A stretch of DNA of 22,017 nt from assembly GCA_905207905.1 (NCBI GenBank), contig CAJLNC010000047.1:1-22017 (forward strand), in the 5' to 3' direction. A program made the position numbers and the translations under genes. The notes beneath the pieces are model-generated. The model was not told where the DNA came from. It saw only the letters and a program-made list of their open reading frames with translations, and did not search any database. Source of the stretch: an uncultured Lachnospiraceae bacterium. Its GTDB lineage: Bacteria > Bacillota_A > Clostridia > Lachnospirales > Lachnospiraceae. Shown in pieces: positions 1-8,582 of this stretch; within the stretch, counting starts at the first letter, position 1, and the number at the start of each line of letters is the position of its first letter.

Positions 1-646
<646 letters not shown>

Positions 647-670
647 AGCAGACTTTTATAAACCAGATAA

Positions 671-732
671 AAACAGAAAAAGAGGCAGACCCTCTGTGGA
701 TTTTCTCCTCCAGTCTGCCTCTTTTTCTGTTT
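671..732 (-). terminator. Strong hairpin terminator after the HtrA-type protease gene, possibly bidirectional
   Basis: The arms 671-690 and 713-732 are perfect 20-bp reverse complements, with core AGAGGCAGAC/GTCTGCCTCT and A/T-rich outer parts. The loop is 22 nt. It lies 25 bp past the protease stop codon. The T-rich arm falls on the 3' side when read on either strand, as in bidirectional rho-independent terminators. It separates the protease transcript from eno. Confidence 0.85.
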
Positions 733-756
733 CATTTACCTTTCTCTGTCTCTGAT

Positions 757-2391
757 TTAAAAATACCCGTTTTCTCCGCCAAAGAAGAAATCATAGATAT
801 CTCCCTGGCCGTTCATTCCGTCCTCATATCCATAAAGCTCGTCAGGAGAGGGGACTCCCTGAAACTCCGGTACTTCTTCCAAGCCTTCTCCTTCATCCGG
901 TGCAGCCGCATCCTCCTCATCCGCATCCTCAGACACTGGATTGGGATTCTCCTGCAGCGTTACTTCCAGCTCTTTGGAAACATAAGCGCCGTCTGCCGCC
1001 TGCTGAATCTCAATGGTAACCGTCTCTCCTGCCGCATAGTAGCTCAGAGTATCCACCAGGGTATCAGAAGAATCAATGGCGATTCCGTCAAACCGGGTGA
1101 TAATATCTCCTTTCTTCAGGCCTGCCGCCTCGCCGGCTCCTCCCTCAGTTACTTCATATACAAATGCTCCTGCAGGCATATTGTACATCTCCATAGCCTC
1201 ATCTGATACAGGAACTACTGTAATGCCCATAACGCCATGATTGTCTACCACATCTCTGGTCTCACGGTTAATCAGGTCGGTGAGAATGGGAATAGCTGTG
1301 TCAATGGGAATGGCGTATCCCATACTCTCCGCATAATCAGCCGTAGCCTTTGCGGAATTAATACCAATCACTTCGCCCCTCTTATTGAGCAGAGCACCGC
1401 CGCTGCATCCGAAATTGATGGCTGCGTCCGTCTGCAGCTCTGTAAAAGTCCCTGCATCTGTGGTGATCTCCCGCTCCAAGGCGCTGATAATACCGCTGGT
1501 AACCGTCTGACCAATACCCAGGGCATTGCCGATGGCAATGGCTGTCTCTCCTACCTTCAAATCCTCAGAGCTTCCCAAAGTCGCAATCTTTAACTGACTA
1601 AGCACATCTGAAGGGATATCCTCCAACTTCACTGCAACTACCGCCAGATCATGGGTCTTGTCCGTTCCCTTCGTCACTGCCGGAACCACCAGTTCATCAG
1701 GATCCTCTGCATCTACGCTGAAGCATACGGTCATCTCAGAAGAATTCTCCACCACATGCTGATTCGTAGCGATCAGCAGCTCGTCCTCATTCTGAGCAAT
1801 GATAATTCCGGAGCCTGCTCCTTCTGTCTCAATCTCCTGTCTGCCATAAAGATAGCTTTGCACCTCCTGGATGGATTTGTTCGTAATGGACACAATGGAG
1901 GGCATGGTATTCTCTACAATGCCGGATACGTCCAAAGCCACAATGCCCTCTTCTCCGGTAACGGTAGTCTCCAGGGTCTCATAGGAAACCGCTTCCTTTT
2001 TCTCCTCTTCCTTGGCAGTCTCCTCCTGAGTTTCTTCCGTTTCTTCTTTCTGTTCTTCTGCTGTCTCTTCTTCTGCCGCAGTCTCCTCCTCTGAAGCGGC
2101 AGCTTCCTGTGTCTCCTTGGCAGTCTCCTCTGCCGCTGTCACTGCCTCATCGCCAGTGCCAGGATCTGCCAGGGACAATCCAACCTTTGTCTGATTCTTT
2201 TCTTCCGCCGCCGTCTCGTTCTCCTGCTCCTCCTCTCCTGCGATAGCCAGAGAGAGCGTTTCTTTCGGATCACCTGCTGCTAAAACATTCTTCAGATCAG
2301 GATCCTGGGTCAAAGCTACTGCTGCCAGAAGAACACCTCCGCCCAAACCTGCTGCAATCATTTTTTTGCCTTTCCACTTTTTATTTGCCAT
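757..2391 (-). CDS. htrA: Membrane-anchored HtrA/DegP-family serine protease (trypsin-like + PDZ)
   Basis: This is a predicted surface or envelope quality-control protease. The 544-residue product starts with a basic stretch and a hydrophobic segment (about 10-28) that should act as a signal anchor. A very acidic Glu/Thr/Ala-rich linker follows, about 50-135. The trypsin-like domain (about 150-375) has the catalytic triad in order: His212 in TNQHVV, Asp248 in THDLAVV, and Ser330 in GCSGGALLN. A PDZ domain spans about 388-478, with GAFVYEV and AAGLKKGDIITRFDG. The C-terminus is an acidic tail ending in Phe/Gly-rich sequence. The motif before the catalytic serine is GCSGG, where HtrA proteins usually have GNSGG. 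The start is supported by AGGAG about 9 nt upstream. The gene is single, between gpmI and eno, and ends before a strong hairpin. Family assignment is firm; the substrate is unknown. Confidence 0.93.
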   Translation of the reverse strand: MANKKWKGKKMIAAGLGGGVLLAAVALTQDPDLKNVLAAGDPKETLSLAIAGEEEQENETAAEEKNQTKVGLSLADPGTGDEAVTAAEETAKETQEAAASEEETAAEEETAEEQKEETEETQEETAKEEEKKEAVSYETLETTVTGEEGIVALDVSGIVENTMPSIVSITNKSIQEVQSYLYGRQEIETEGAGSGIIIAQNEDELLIATNQHVVENSSEMTVCFSVDAEDPDELVVPAVTKGTDKTHDLAVVAVKLEDIPSDVLSQLKIATLGSSEDLKVGETAIAIGNALGIGQTVTSGIISALEREITTDAGTFTELQTDAAINFGCSGGALLNKRGEVIGINSAKATADYAESMGYAIPIDTAIPILTDLINRETRDVVDNHGVMGITVVPVSDEAMEMYNMPAGAFVYEVTEGGAGEAAGLKKGDIITRFDGIAIDSSDTLVDTLSYYAAGETVTIEIQQAADGAYVSKELEVTLQENPNPVSEDADEEDAAAPDEGEGLEEVPEFQGVPSPDELYGYEDGMNGQGDIYDFFFGGENGYF

Positions 2392-2840
2392 AGGGATAAA
2401 CTCCTTTCATCTATCTGCTGTTCTTTATGATCTGAAACCTACTTTATCCTATATTTGTGACCAATATGTGAAAATCCTGTAGAAATTGTGTGGATTCAGC
2501 ATCTGCATCCGGGGGGCACTGCCGATGGCCAGACCCGACAAATTTCAAGTTTCTTCCCGCAGCAGATCTCCTCTTTCCAACTTCATTTTTTAATCAAATG
2601 GGGATGTTGCAAAATACGAATTCCGGTGGATTTTCGGTGTGTTTTTCTCCAAAAACACGGTATTTTTCGGAGAGAAATCACTCAAAAGGGTACCGCCGGA
2701 GATATTTTGCAACATCCCCATCACGCTTGCAGCATTCGCCAAATATCCGCGCAAGCGCGGCTGCCAGGCTCATTGCCGTCGGGAATAAATTTTGTCCTTA
2801 TAGTTAATGGGAAGCTCCATTTTCCCTGTCAAAGTTCCAT
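2392..2840. other. 449-bp intergenic region between gpmI and the protease gene
   Basis: I see no credible gene here. The region holds the inverted-repeat element at 2598-2721 and a small perfect dyad CCGCGC-AA-GCGCGG at 2747-2760. The remainder is the leader of the protease gene, with AT-rich sequence at 2400-2480 and the ribosome site just before 2391. No convincing -35/-10 pair stands out. Short open frames across the inverted repeat are products of the repeat itself and are not counted as genes. Confidence 0.6.
2598..2721 (+). repeat. ~120-bp inverted-repeat element, copy 1 (MITE- or REP-like)
   Basis: The ends are perfect 19-bp inverted repeats: 2598-2616 reads ATGGGGATGTTGCAAAATA, and 2703-2721 is its reverse complement. 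Inside, CCGGTGG/CCGCCGG and TTTCTCC/GGAGAGAAA segments can also pair, so the whole element could fold into one long imperfect hairpin. A diverged copy in the opposite orientation lies at 6046-6164. No transposase and no clear target-site duplication are seen. It sits between gpmI and the protease gene and may also help end the gpmI transcript. Confidence 0.85.
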
Positions 2841-4382
2841 TTATTTCTTGATCAACAGAGATTTTCCGGTCATCTCTGCCGGCTGCTCCATTCCCATCAT
2901 CTCAATCATAGTGGGAATAATGTCTGCCAGACACCCGCCCTCTCTTAAAGTATAGGCAGAGTCATAATTTACCAGAATGAAGGGCACTGGATTGATCGTG
3001 TGGGCAGTGAACGGATCTCCTGTCTCATAATCCACCAGCTGCTCTGCATTTCCATGGTCTGCACAGATAAACATCTGGCCATCCACTTCCTTCAAAGCAT
3101 CCACCACACGTCCTACGCACTGATCCACTGCCTCAATGGCCTTGATGGCAGCAGCCTCCACGCCAGTGTGGCCTACCATATCCGGGTTTGCAAAGTTTGT
3201 GATGATCACATCGTACTTGCCGGACTTAATGGCTTCCACAAATTTGTCGCATACTTCAAAAGCACTCATCTCAGGTTTTAAATCATAGGTGGCTACCTTG
3301 GGGGATTTCACCAGAATACGATCCTCGCCCTCATTGGGAGCTTCCACACCGCCGTTAAAGAAGAAGGTCACATGAGCGTACTTCTCTGTCTCAGCGATTC
3401 TGGCCTGAGTCATATGGTGGGCTGCCAGGTACTCTCCGAAAGTATTGGTGATGGACACCTTTTTAAAGGCAATCTCCTTATTGGGAATCGTCACATCGTA
3501 CTCTGTAAAGCATACATAGCACACATTTTTCCGGGATCCTCTGTCAAAACCGTCAAAATCATCACAGCAGAAAGTGCGGGTAATCTCTCTTGCTCTATCC
3601 GGACGGAAGTTAAAGAAGATGATAGAATCACCATCCTGAATCGTTGCAGTTGGCTCTCCGTTCTTCATCACTACGCTGGGCAGAACAAACTCATCCGTCT
3701 CTCCCTTTGCGTAGGACTGAGCCACAGCCTCCACACCGCTGGAAGCAGGAACACCCTCGCCCTTCGTCAGCGCATTGTACGCCTTCTCCACACGATCCCA
3801 GCGATTATCCCGATCCATAGCGTAGTAACGTCCTGTGACAGTAGCAATCTCACCGATACCAAGTTCCTCCATCTTATCCTGCAAAGCCTGTACAAACTCT
3901 TTGCCGGACTCCGGCGGAGTATCACGTCCGTCCAGGAAGCAGTGAACATATACTTTCTTCAGTCCGTGGCGCTTTGCCATCTCCAAAAGCGCATACAGGT
4001 GGGTGTTATGGCTGTGTACACCACCGTCGGACAGCAGGCCGTACATGTGAAGCGCACTGTCCTTTTTCTTCACATTTTCCATAGCATGAAGCAGCGCCTC
4101 ATTTTCAAAGAAATCTCCGTCCTGAATCTCTTTTGTAATTCTGGTCAGCTCCTGATATACGATTCGTCCGGCTCCCATATTCAGATGGCCTACCTCAGAA
4201 TTGCCCATCTGTCCATCTGGAAGTCCCACTGCCATACCGCTGGCATATCCCTTTACAAAGGGGCATTCTGCCATCAGCTTGTCCATCACCGGTGTATTGG
4301 CCTCTGCAATGGCATTTGCCTGCTTCTTCTCATTCAGTCCATATCCGTCTAAAATCATTAATACTGTTGGTCTTTTACTCAT
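2841..4382 (-). CDS. gpmI: 2,3-bisphosphoglycerate-independent phosphoglycerate mutase
   Basis: This enzyme interconverts 3- and 2-phosphoglycerate, the glycolytic step before enolase, using a phosphoserine intermediate and two Mn ions. The 513-residue product has the normal family length. Visible features are the N-terminal metal Asp12 in LDGYG, the phosphorylated Ser62 in GNSEVGHLNMGAGR, His123 in DGGVHSH, DGRDTPP at 151-157, GRYYAMDRD at 184-192 and the RPDRARE phosphate-binding segment at 260-266. The metal ligands follow: Asp401 and His405 (PDMVGH), Asp442 and His443 (DHGNAE), and His461 (TAHT). The start is set by AAGGAG 7 nt upstream of the ATG. The gene lies near eno in the same direction but is separated from it by the protease gene and a terminator, so they are not one operon. 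Every catalytic residue I looked for is present. Confidence 0.98.
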   Translation of the reverse strand: MSKRPTVLMILDGYGLNEKKQANAIAEANTPVMDKLMAECPFVKGYASGMAVGLPDGQMGNSEVGHLNMGAGRIVYQELTRITKEIQDGDFFENEALLHAMENVKKKDSALHMYGLLSDGGVHSHNTHLYALLEMAKRHGLKKVYVHCFLDGRDTPPESGKEFVQALQDKMEELGIGEIATVTGRYYAMDRDNRWDRVEKAYNALTKGEGVPASSGVEAVAQSYAKGETDEFVLPSVVMKNGEPTATIQDGDSIIFFNFRPDRAREITRTFCCDDFDGFDRGSRKNVCYVCFTEYDVTIPNKEIAFKKVSITNTFGEYLAAHHMTQARIAETEKYAHVTFFFNGGVEAPNEGEDRILVKSPKVATYDLKPEMSAFEVCDKFVEAIKSGKYDVIITNFANPDMVGHTGVEAAAIKAIEAVDQCVGRVVDALKEVDGQMFICADHGNAEQLVDYETGDPFTAHTINPVPFILVNYDSAYTLREGGCLADIIPTMIEMMGMEQPAEMTGKSLLIKK

Positions 4383-4506
4383 GTTTTTTCTCCTTTTCTT
4401 CTGTTTTCTCTTTTTTATCTATCTGTTTTTTATCTATAATTAGTCTGTGACCTGATTGGCAGAGCACCTTTTTCCATCACTTTCCAAAACCATTCCCGAA
4501 TCTCGC

Positions 4507-4543
4507 AAAAAAGAAGCTCCCATCGGGCGTCCTTGTCTGGAGC
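4507..4543 (-). terminator. Probable terminator downstream of hom
   Basis: On the minus strand the arm GCTCCA (4543-4538) pairs with TGGGAGC (4522-4516), with one bulged G, and is followed at once by TTCTTTTTT. It lies about 105 bp beyond the hom stop and before gpmI. The stem is modest, so this is a likely but not certain rho-independent terminator. The rest of the 265-bp gap (4383-4647) shows no gene. Confidence 0.55.
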
Positions 4544-4647
4544 GGGCCATGCAGCGCAATCCTGTGGAATATTTTTGTTTCATTCGGAAAGAATTTCCTC
4601 CAAAGCAAGAAATCACATCGGCTGTATACCTGGATCAGCCGTATCTG

Positions 4648-5937
4648 CTAACTGTATACCCGTATCAGCACCGGCTCCGTTTTGATGACAGACATCTCGC
4701 GGAAGGTAAGAATCGCATCCTTGAGATGACGCTCCCGCACCTTATCCGTGATCACCACAATCTCCGCATGATCTCCTACTTTGGACTTCTGCACCACCTG
4801 CTTGATGCTGACACTGTTATTTCCCAGCACACTGGCCACTGTAGCCAGAGCCCCCGGCTTATCCTCCACTTCCATTCTGAGGAAATAGCGGCTCATAATA
4901 TCGTCAATCTTTTTGATGGGCAGATGCTTGTAGCATCCGCAGTGAGTAGCTCCTGTGGAATCATTCACAATGTTCTTTGCCACCTCAAACACATCTCCCA
5001 TCACTGCGCTGGCAGTGGGCAGCTCTCCTGCGCCTCTTCCGTAGAACATCACATCGTCCACAGCATCTCCATGCACGAACACTGCATTGTAGGAGCCTCC
5101 CACCGTTGCCAGGGGATGATCCATGGGAAGCAGTGTGGGATGTACTCTGGCCTCCACACCTTCCTCTGTGTTTTTGGCCACACCCAGCAGCTTGATGGTC
5201 CAGCCCAGCTCCTTGGCATAGCTGATGTCTTTGGAAGTAATATTGGTAATGCCCTCTGTGTAGACATCCTGGAAAGTCACCCTGGAATTAAAAGCAATGG
5301 AGGCCATGATGGCCACCTTGCGGCCTGCATCATATCCTTCCACATCCGCGGTGGGATCTGCTTCCGCATAGCCAAGCTCCGTGGCTATCGCCAGGGCTTC
5401 TTTAAAATCCATACCCTCCTGGGTCATTTTCGTGAGAATAAAATTGGTGGTGCCGTTTACGATACCCATCACAGAGCTGATCTTATTTGCAGAGAGACTG
5501 TGCTTTAAAGGGGCAATAATAGGAATGCCTCCTGCCACAGACGCCTCAAACAGCAGATCTGTGCTGGTGCCGGCTGCCGCATCCAAAAGCTCCCCGCCCC
5601 TGACTGCCATCAAGTCTTTGTTGGCCGTCACCACATTTTTTCCTGCCAGCAGGGCTTCCTTAATGTAGGTTCCAGCAGGCTCCAGGCCTCCCATCACCTC
5701 GATCACGATTTTGATCTGGGGATCCTTTATGATCTCCTGCCAGTCATTGGTAAGTACAGCAGGATCCTCCACCTTTTGGGCCGCCTTTTCCAGATTCCGC
5801 ACCAAAATCTTTTTGATCTTCAATACCGTATTCAGCTTTTTCGCCATCTCAGGCTCCTGTTCCCGCATCACCTTATAGACTCCTGTGCCTACGGTTCCCA
5901 GTCCGAGAAGAGCAACATATACCACATCTTTTTTCAT
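4648..5937 (-). CDS. hom: Homoserine dehydrogenase with C-terminal ACT domain
   Basis: It reduces aspartate semialdehyde to homoserine, the branch-point step for threonine and methionine, with NAD(P)H. The 429-residue protein has a Rossmann fold with GLGTVGTGVYKVM near residues 12-24 and the TANKDLMA segment. The catalytic core includes EASVAGGIPII, NGTTNFIL and GYAEADPTADVEGYDAGRK, which contains the substrate-binding acidic residues and active-site Lys. A C-terminal ACT domain (about 350-429, FLRMEVEDKPGALATVASVL) fits feedback control by threonine, as known for this family. The gene stands alone, with its own promoter at 5986-6014 and a likely terminator at 4507-4543. AGGAG lies 11 nt before the ATG. 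No thrB, thrC or aspartokinase gene is adjacent. Confidence 0.97.
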   Translation of the reverse strand: MKKDVVYVALLGLGTVGTGVYKVMREQEPEMAKKLNTVLKIKKILVRNLEKAAQKVEDPAVLTNDWQEIIKDPQIKIVIEVMGGLEPAGTYIKEALLAGKNVVTANKDLMAVRGGELLDAAAGTSTDLLFEASVAGGIPIIAPLKHSLSANKISSVMGIVNGTTNFILTKMTQEGMDFKEALAIATELGYAEADPTADVEGYDAGRKVAIMASIAFNSRVTFQDVYTEGITNITSKDISYAKELGWTIKLLGVAKNTEEGVEARVHPTLLPMDHPLATVGGSYNAVFVHGDAVDDVMFYGRGAGELPTASAVMGDVFEVAKNIVNDSTGATHCGCYKHLPIKKIDDIMSRYFLRMEVEDKPGALATVASVLGNNSVSIKQVVQKSKVGDHAEIVVITDKVRERHLKDAILTFREMSVIKTEPVLIRVYS

Positions 5938-5985
5938 CTCTTAGAGGACTCCTTTACTAGAATCATTCTTCCTATTTCCACATGT

Positions 5986-6014
5986 ATTATATACGCTTTC
6001 CCGAATTTCGTCTA
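5986..6014 (-). promoter_or_regulatory. Sigma-A-type promoter of hom
   Basis: On the minus strand, the -35 candidate TAGACG (6014-6009) is separated by 17 nt from a perfect -10 TATAAT (5991-5986). The start codon at 5937 is about 50 nt downstream, with AGGAG in between. The -35 is only a partial match (4 of 6). Confidence 0.7.
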
Positions 6015-6045
6015 CGATAAAATTCAACAAAGCCAAAAACAAAAA

Positions 6046-6164
6046 GGGAGATGTCGCAAAACACCTCCGTCGGAACCCTTTCTGATGATTTTTCTCCGAA
6101 AACTAACCTGTTCTCTGCGAAAACCCCACCAAAAATCCACCAGGATCGTATTTTGCACATCCCC
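6046..6164 (-). repeat. ~119-bp inverted-repeat element, copy 2 (opposite orientation to copy 1)
   Basis: The minus-strand sequence begins GGGGATGTGCAAAATACGA and ends TTTTGCGACATCTCCC. It aligns end to end with copy 1 at 2598-2721, with roughly three quarters of positions identical by eye, including GGTGGATTTT, TTTTCGGAGA and AAAGGGT in the same order. The terminal repeats are imperfect here. On the minus strand it is followed by TTTTTGTTTTT. Hairpin plus T-run could terminate the ABC-transporter transcript just before the hom promoter. Open frames seen across it are repeat-derived. Confidence 0.85.
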
Positions 6165-6220
6165 TTATTCACCTGAATTTTTAATTTATTCCTCCGATGC
6201 CTGCCAAATTCCGTCAGCGG

Positions 6221-6964
6221 TCACAGTACCTTGGATAAAAAGTCCTTCAATCTCTGATTCGTAGGATTGGCAAAGAACTCTTTCGGAGCGTTCTCTTCCT
6301 TAATCTGCCCCTCATCAATAAACATGACGCGGCTGGCCACCTCTCTGGCAAATCCCATCTCATGAGTCACCACCACCATTGTCATGCCATCCTGAGCCAG
6401 CTCTTTCATCAGCTCCAAAACTTCCCCCACCATCTCAGGATCCAATGCGGACGTAGGCTCGTCAAAAAGCATCACATCCGGATTCATGGCCAGCGCCCTG
6501 GCGATGGCGATTCGCTGCTTCTGACCTCCGGAGAGCATATTGGGATACTCCTTTGCTTTATCCGGCAGGCCTACCCGAACCAGCAGCTCATCTGCTTTTG
6601 CAGAGGCCTCCTCCTTGGTCATCAGCCCCAGCTTCACCGGAGCCAGCATAATATTTTTTTTGATGGTCAGATGAGGAAACAGGTTAAACTGCTGAAAAAC
6701 CATCCCGATCTTCTGACGCATCTGATTTACATTCACGGACTTGTCGGTAATATCCGTTCCCTCGAAAAGGATTTTTCCTCCTGTGGGAGTTTCCAGAAGA
6801 TTCAGAGATCGGAGAAAGGTGGATTTTCCGCATCCGGAAGGACCGATGATTGCCAGTACCTCTCCGCTGCGTATCTGAGTGGTGATACCGTTTAATACTG
6901 TCAGTTTTCCGAAAGTCTTCTGCAAATTCTGTACGTCGATCAACACTTCGCCGTTAGCGTTCAT
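6221..6964 (-). CDS. Polar amino acid ABC transporter, ATP-binding protein (GlnQ/HisP type)
   Basis: This is the cytoplasmic ATPase subunit that powers the importer encoded by this gene and the next two upstream. The 247-residue protein has Walker [10 protein letters not shown] (41-49), the Q-loop at [10 protein letters not shown] (about 91), the signature LSGGQKQR (144-151), Walker B MLFDEP (165-170) with the D-loop SALD, and switch His201 (VTHEM). Length and motif spacing match the amino acid (PAAT) class. The start ATG at 6964 has GGAGG 10 nt upstream. The first 11 nt overlap the permease stop, so the two are translationally coupled. The gene is last in the three-gene unit. The substrate cannot be told from the ATPase. 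Confidence 0.96.
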   Translation of the reverse strand: MNANGEVLIDVQNLQKTFGKLTVLNGITTQIRSGEVLAIIGPSGCGKSTFLRSLNLLETPTGGKILFEGTDITDKSVNVNQMRQKIGMVFQQFNLFPHLTIKKNIMLAPVKLGLMTKEEASAKADELLVRVGLPDKAKEYPNMLSGGQKQRIAIARALAMNPDVMLFDEPTSALDPEMVGEVLELMKELAQDGMTMVVVTHEMGFAREVASRVMFIDEGQIKEENAPKEFFANPTNQRLKDFLSKVL

Positions 6965-7640
6965 TGTTTCTTAGCCTCCTCTCCAGCCTGCCCACCATTG
7001 CGGTCAGGAAGCATACCAGAACCAGATAGATGGCTGCCACTGCCAGCAGAGGCAGAAGCGCAGAATAAGTCTGGCTCCGGATGATATCGCCGCCTCTGGT
7101 AAGATCCATCAGCCCGATGTATCCGCTGATGGAAGTCTCTTTCATCAGTACAATAAACTCATTGGCCAAAGCAGGCAACACATTTTTAAATGCCTGGGGC
7201 AAAATAATATAGCTCATAGTCTGACGGAAGTTAAAACCAAGACTTCTCCCCGCCTCAAACTGTCCCTGATCGATGGACATAATTCCGGACCGGACGATCT
7301 CCGCCACGTAAGCTGCGGAGTTAAGGCCAAAAGCCAGGATAGCCGTCACCATTTTCCCCGGATCATAAGTGGCAAATATCACATAATATACAATCAAAAG
7401 CTGCACCATCACCGGGGTTCCGCGAATCACGGTCAGATACGCCTTACAGATCAGATTCAGGAACTTAAAGTTGCCCGATTTGTCATGGCTGGAACGGACA
7501 ATAGCAATCAAAAAGCCAAGGAAAATACCGATGAGCACTGCGAAAAAAGTGATCATCAGCGTATTTCCCAGACCATTAACAATAAATTTCCAACGGTTGT
7601 TTTCTAAAAAATTCAACGAAAATTCTTCTGCAAAAGTCAA
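6954..7640 (-). CDS. Polar amino acid ABC transporter, permease (HisM/GlnP family)
   Basis: This is the membrane channel subunit, probably acting as a homodimer because only one permease gene is present. The 228-residue protein begins [18 protein letters not shown], typical of the family, has about five hydrophobic helices, the [10 protein letters not shown] segment, and the cytoplasmic EAA loop ([13 protein letters not shown], from about 129) that docks on the ATPase. The start is unusual. The first usable start in this frame is TTG at 7640: an in-frame TGA lies six codons upstream, and the next in-frame ATG would delete the first helix region. GTGGTG just upstream is a weak ribosome site. 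The gap to the binding-protein gene is 26 bp. It overlaps the ATPase gene by 11 bp. Confidence 0.94.
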   Translation of the reverse strand: MTFAEEFSLNFLENNRWKFIVNGLGNTLMITFFAVLIGIFLGFLIAIVRSSHDKSGNFKFLNLICKAYLTVIRGTPVMVQLLIVYYVIFATYDPGKMVTAILAFGLNSAAYVAEIVRSGIMSIDQGQFEAGRSLGFNFRQTMSYIILPQAFKNVLPALANEFIVLMKETSISGYIGLMDLTRGGDIIRSQTYSALLPLLAVAAIYLVLVCFLTAMVGRLERRLRNNER

Positions 7641-7666
7641 AACATCACCACTTTCTCATTCTGCTG

Positions 7667-8467
7667 CTATTTGCGTACAATGATCACCTGAGCAGCAGTG
7701 GTATATGTGTCAGTAAAATCTACGGATTTCAGACGGGTCTCATCCACTGTCATTCCTGCTACGCCGATATCTGCTTTTCCGGACTGTACTGCATTGACAA
7801 TGGCGTCAAATTCCATATCCTCAATTTTCAGCTCATATCCCAGCTTATCACAGATAGCCTGGGCCATATCCGGATCAATACCCACAACCGTGCTTCCATC
7901 ATCGCCGTAAAATTCATAGGGCTCAAAAGTCGCATTGGTAGCCATGGTCAAAGTTCCGTTGGAACGATCCACATCTTCCGGGGAAACATAGGGACAGGTA
8001 CCTGCCTCATCTCCAATGTAGTTGGCAAAAATCTGATCCAGAGTTCCATCTTCTTTCAGCTCTGCCAAAGCGCCATTGATGGCTTCTGTCAGCTCTGTAT
8101 TATCCTTGGACACACAAATGGCATATTCCTCCTCAGAGAGAGCCTCATCCAGGATCATCAGGTCATCATTCTTCTCCACAAATTTCTGTGCAGGCTGATT
8201 GTCAATGATCACGCAGTCGATCTTCCCCTGCTTTAACGCCATGATAGCGTCATTTCCTTTATTATAACGTTCTACCACCGTACCGTCTCCGGCTGCCTCA
8301 TACTCTGTAGCCAAGCTATCCCCGGTGGTTCCCAGCTGAACGCCGATCTTCTTTCCGGGCAGATCATCCTTTCCGGCAACCGTTTCCTCTGCAAATGCTG
8401 CTGCGGTCATGGAAACGGTCATCACTGCTGCTAAAGATAGGGCCATAAATTTTTTCATATTCTTCAT
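7667..8467 (-). CDS. Polar amino acid ABC transporter, substrate-binding protein with circularly permuted domain order
   Basis: This is the extracytoplasmic receptor of the importer. The start at 8467 has GGAGGAG 6 nt upstream; an ATG 15 nt earlier lies inside that ribosome site. The 266-residue product starts with a signal peptide (about 1-26, ending AAAFA-EE) that has no lipobox Cys. The mature order is reversed relative to the SBP_bac_3 family. First comes the segment that is normally second: GKKIGVQLGTTG (about 38-49), IIDNQPA with ligand Asp89, and the C-terminal helix TLDQIFANYIG. After a linker comes the segment that is normally first: ATNATFEPYEF (about 176-186), GMTVDETR with ligand Arg245, then FTDTYTTAAQVIIV at the very end. 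Both ligand-contact residues are kept and the total length is normal. This indicates a functional circular permutation, not a truncation. Ligand specificity is not resolved. Confidence 0.93.
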   Translation of the reverse strand: MKNMKKFMALSLAAVMTVSMTAAAFAEETVAGKDDLPGKKIGVQLGTTGDSLATEYEAAGDGTVVERYNKGNDAIMALKQGKIDCVIIDNQPAQKFVEKNDDLMILDEALSEEEYAICVSKDNTELTEAINGALAELKEDGTLDQIFANYIGDEAGTCPYVSPEDVDRSNGTLTMATNATFEPYEFYGDDGSTVVGIDPDMAQAICDKLGYELKIEDMEFDAIVNAVQSGKADIGVAGMTVDETRLKSVDFTDTYTTAAQVIIVRK

Positions 8468-8515
8468 ACTCTTCTCCTCCATACTTTATGCATATTTATA
8501 CATTCATTGTTGTAT

Positions 8516-8543
8516 ATTATAGCACCTTTTTCATAAAAGGCAA
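8516..8543 (-). promoter_or_regulatory. Promoter of the amino acid ABC transporter operon
   Basis: On the minus strand TTGCCT (8543-8538) is separated by 16 nt from a perfect TATAAT (8521-8516). Transcription should begin near 8509, giving a short leader of about 40 nt before the binding-protein start at 8467. No riboswitch or attenuator fits into that leader. Confidence 0.8.
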
Positions 8544-8582
8544 GAGGAATTTAAAAAATCCCAAAAGGATGCTATAGAAACC

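Noticed and set aside
2747..2760. Small GC dyad after gpmI as a terminator
   Set aside because: The 6-bp stem has only a 2-nt loop and no T-run on the minus strand.
2490..2807. Small plus-strand frames around 2490-2955
   Set aside because: They run through the inverted-repeat element. The corresponding part of copy 2 is open in a different frame, so no peptide is conserved.
5987..6172. 61-residue minus-strand frame upstream of hom
   Set aside because: It consists mainly of inverted-repeat copy 2 and overlaps the hom promoter; no coding conservation with copy 1.
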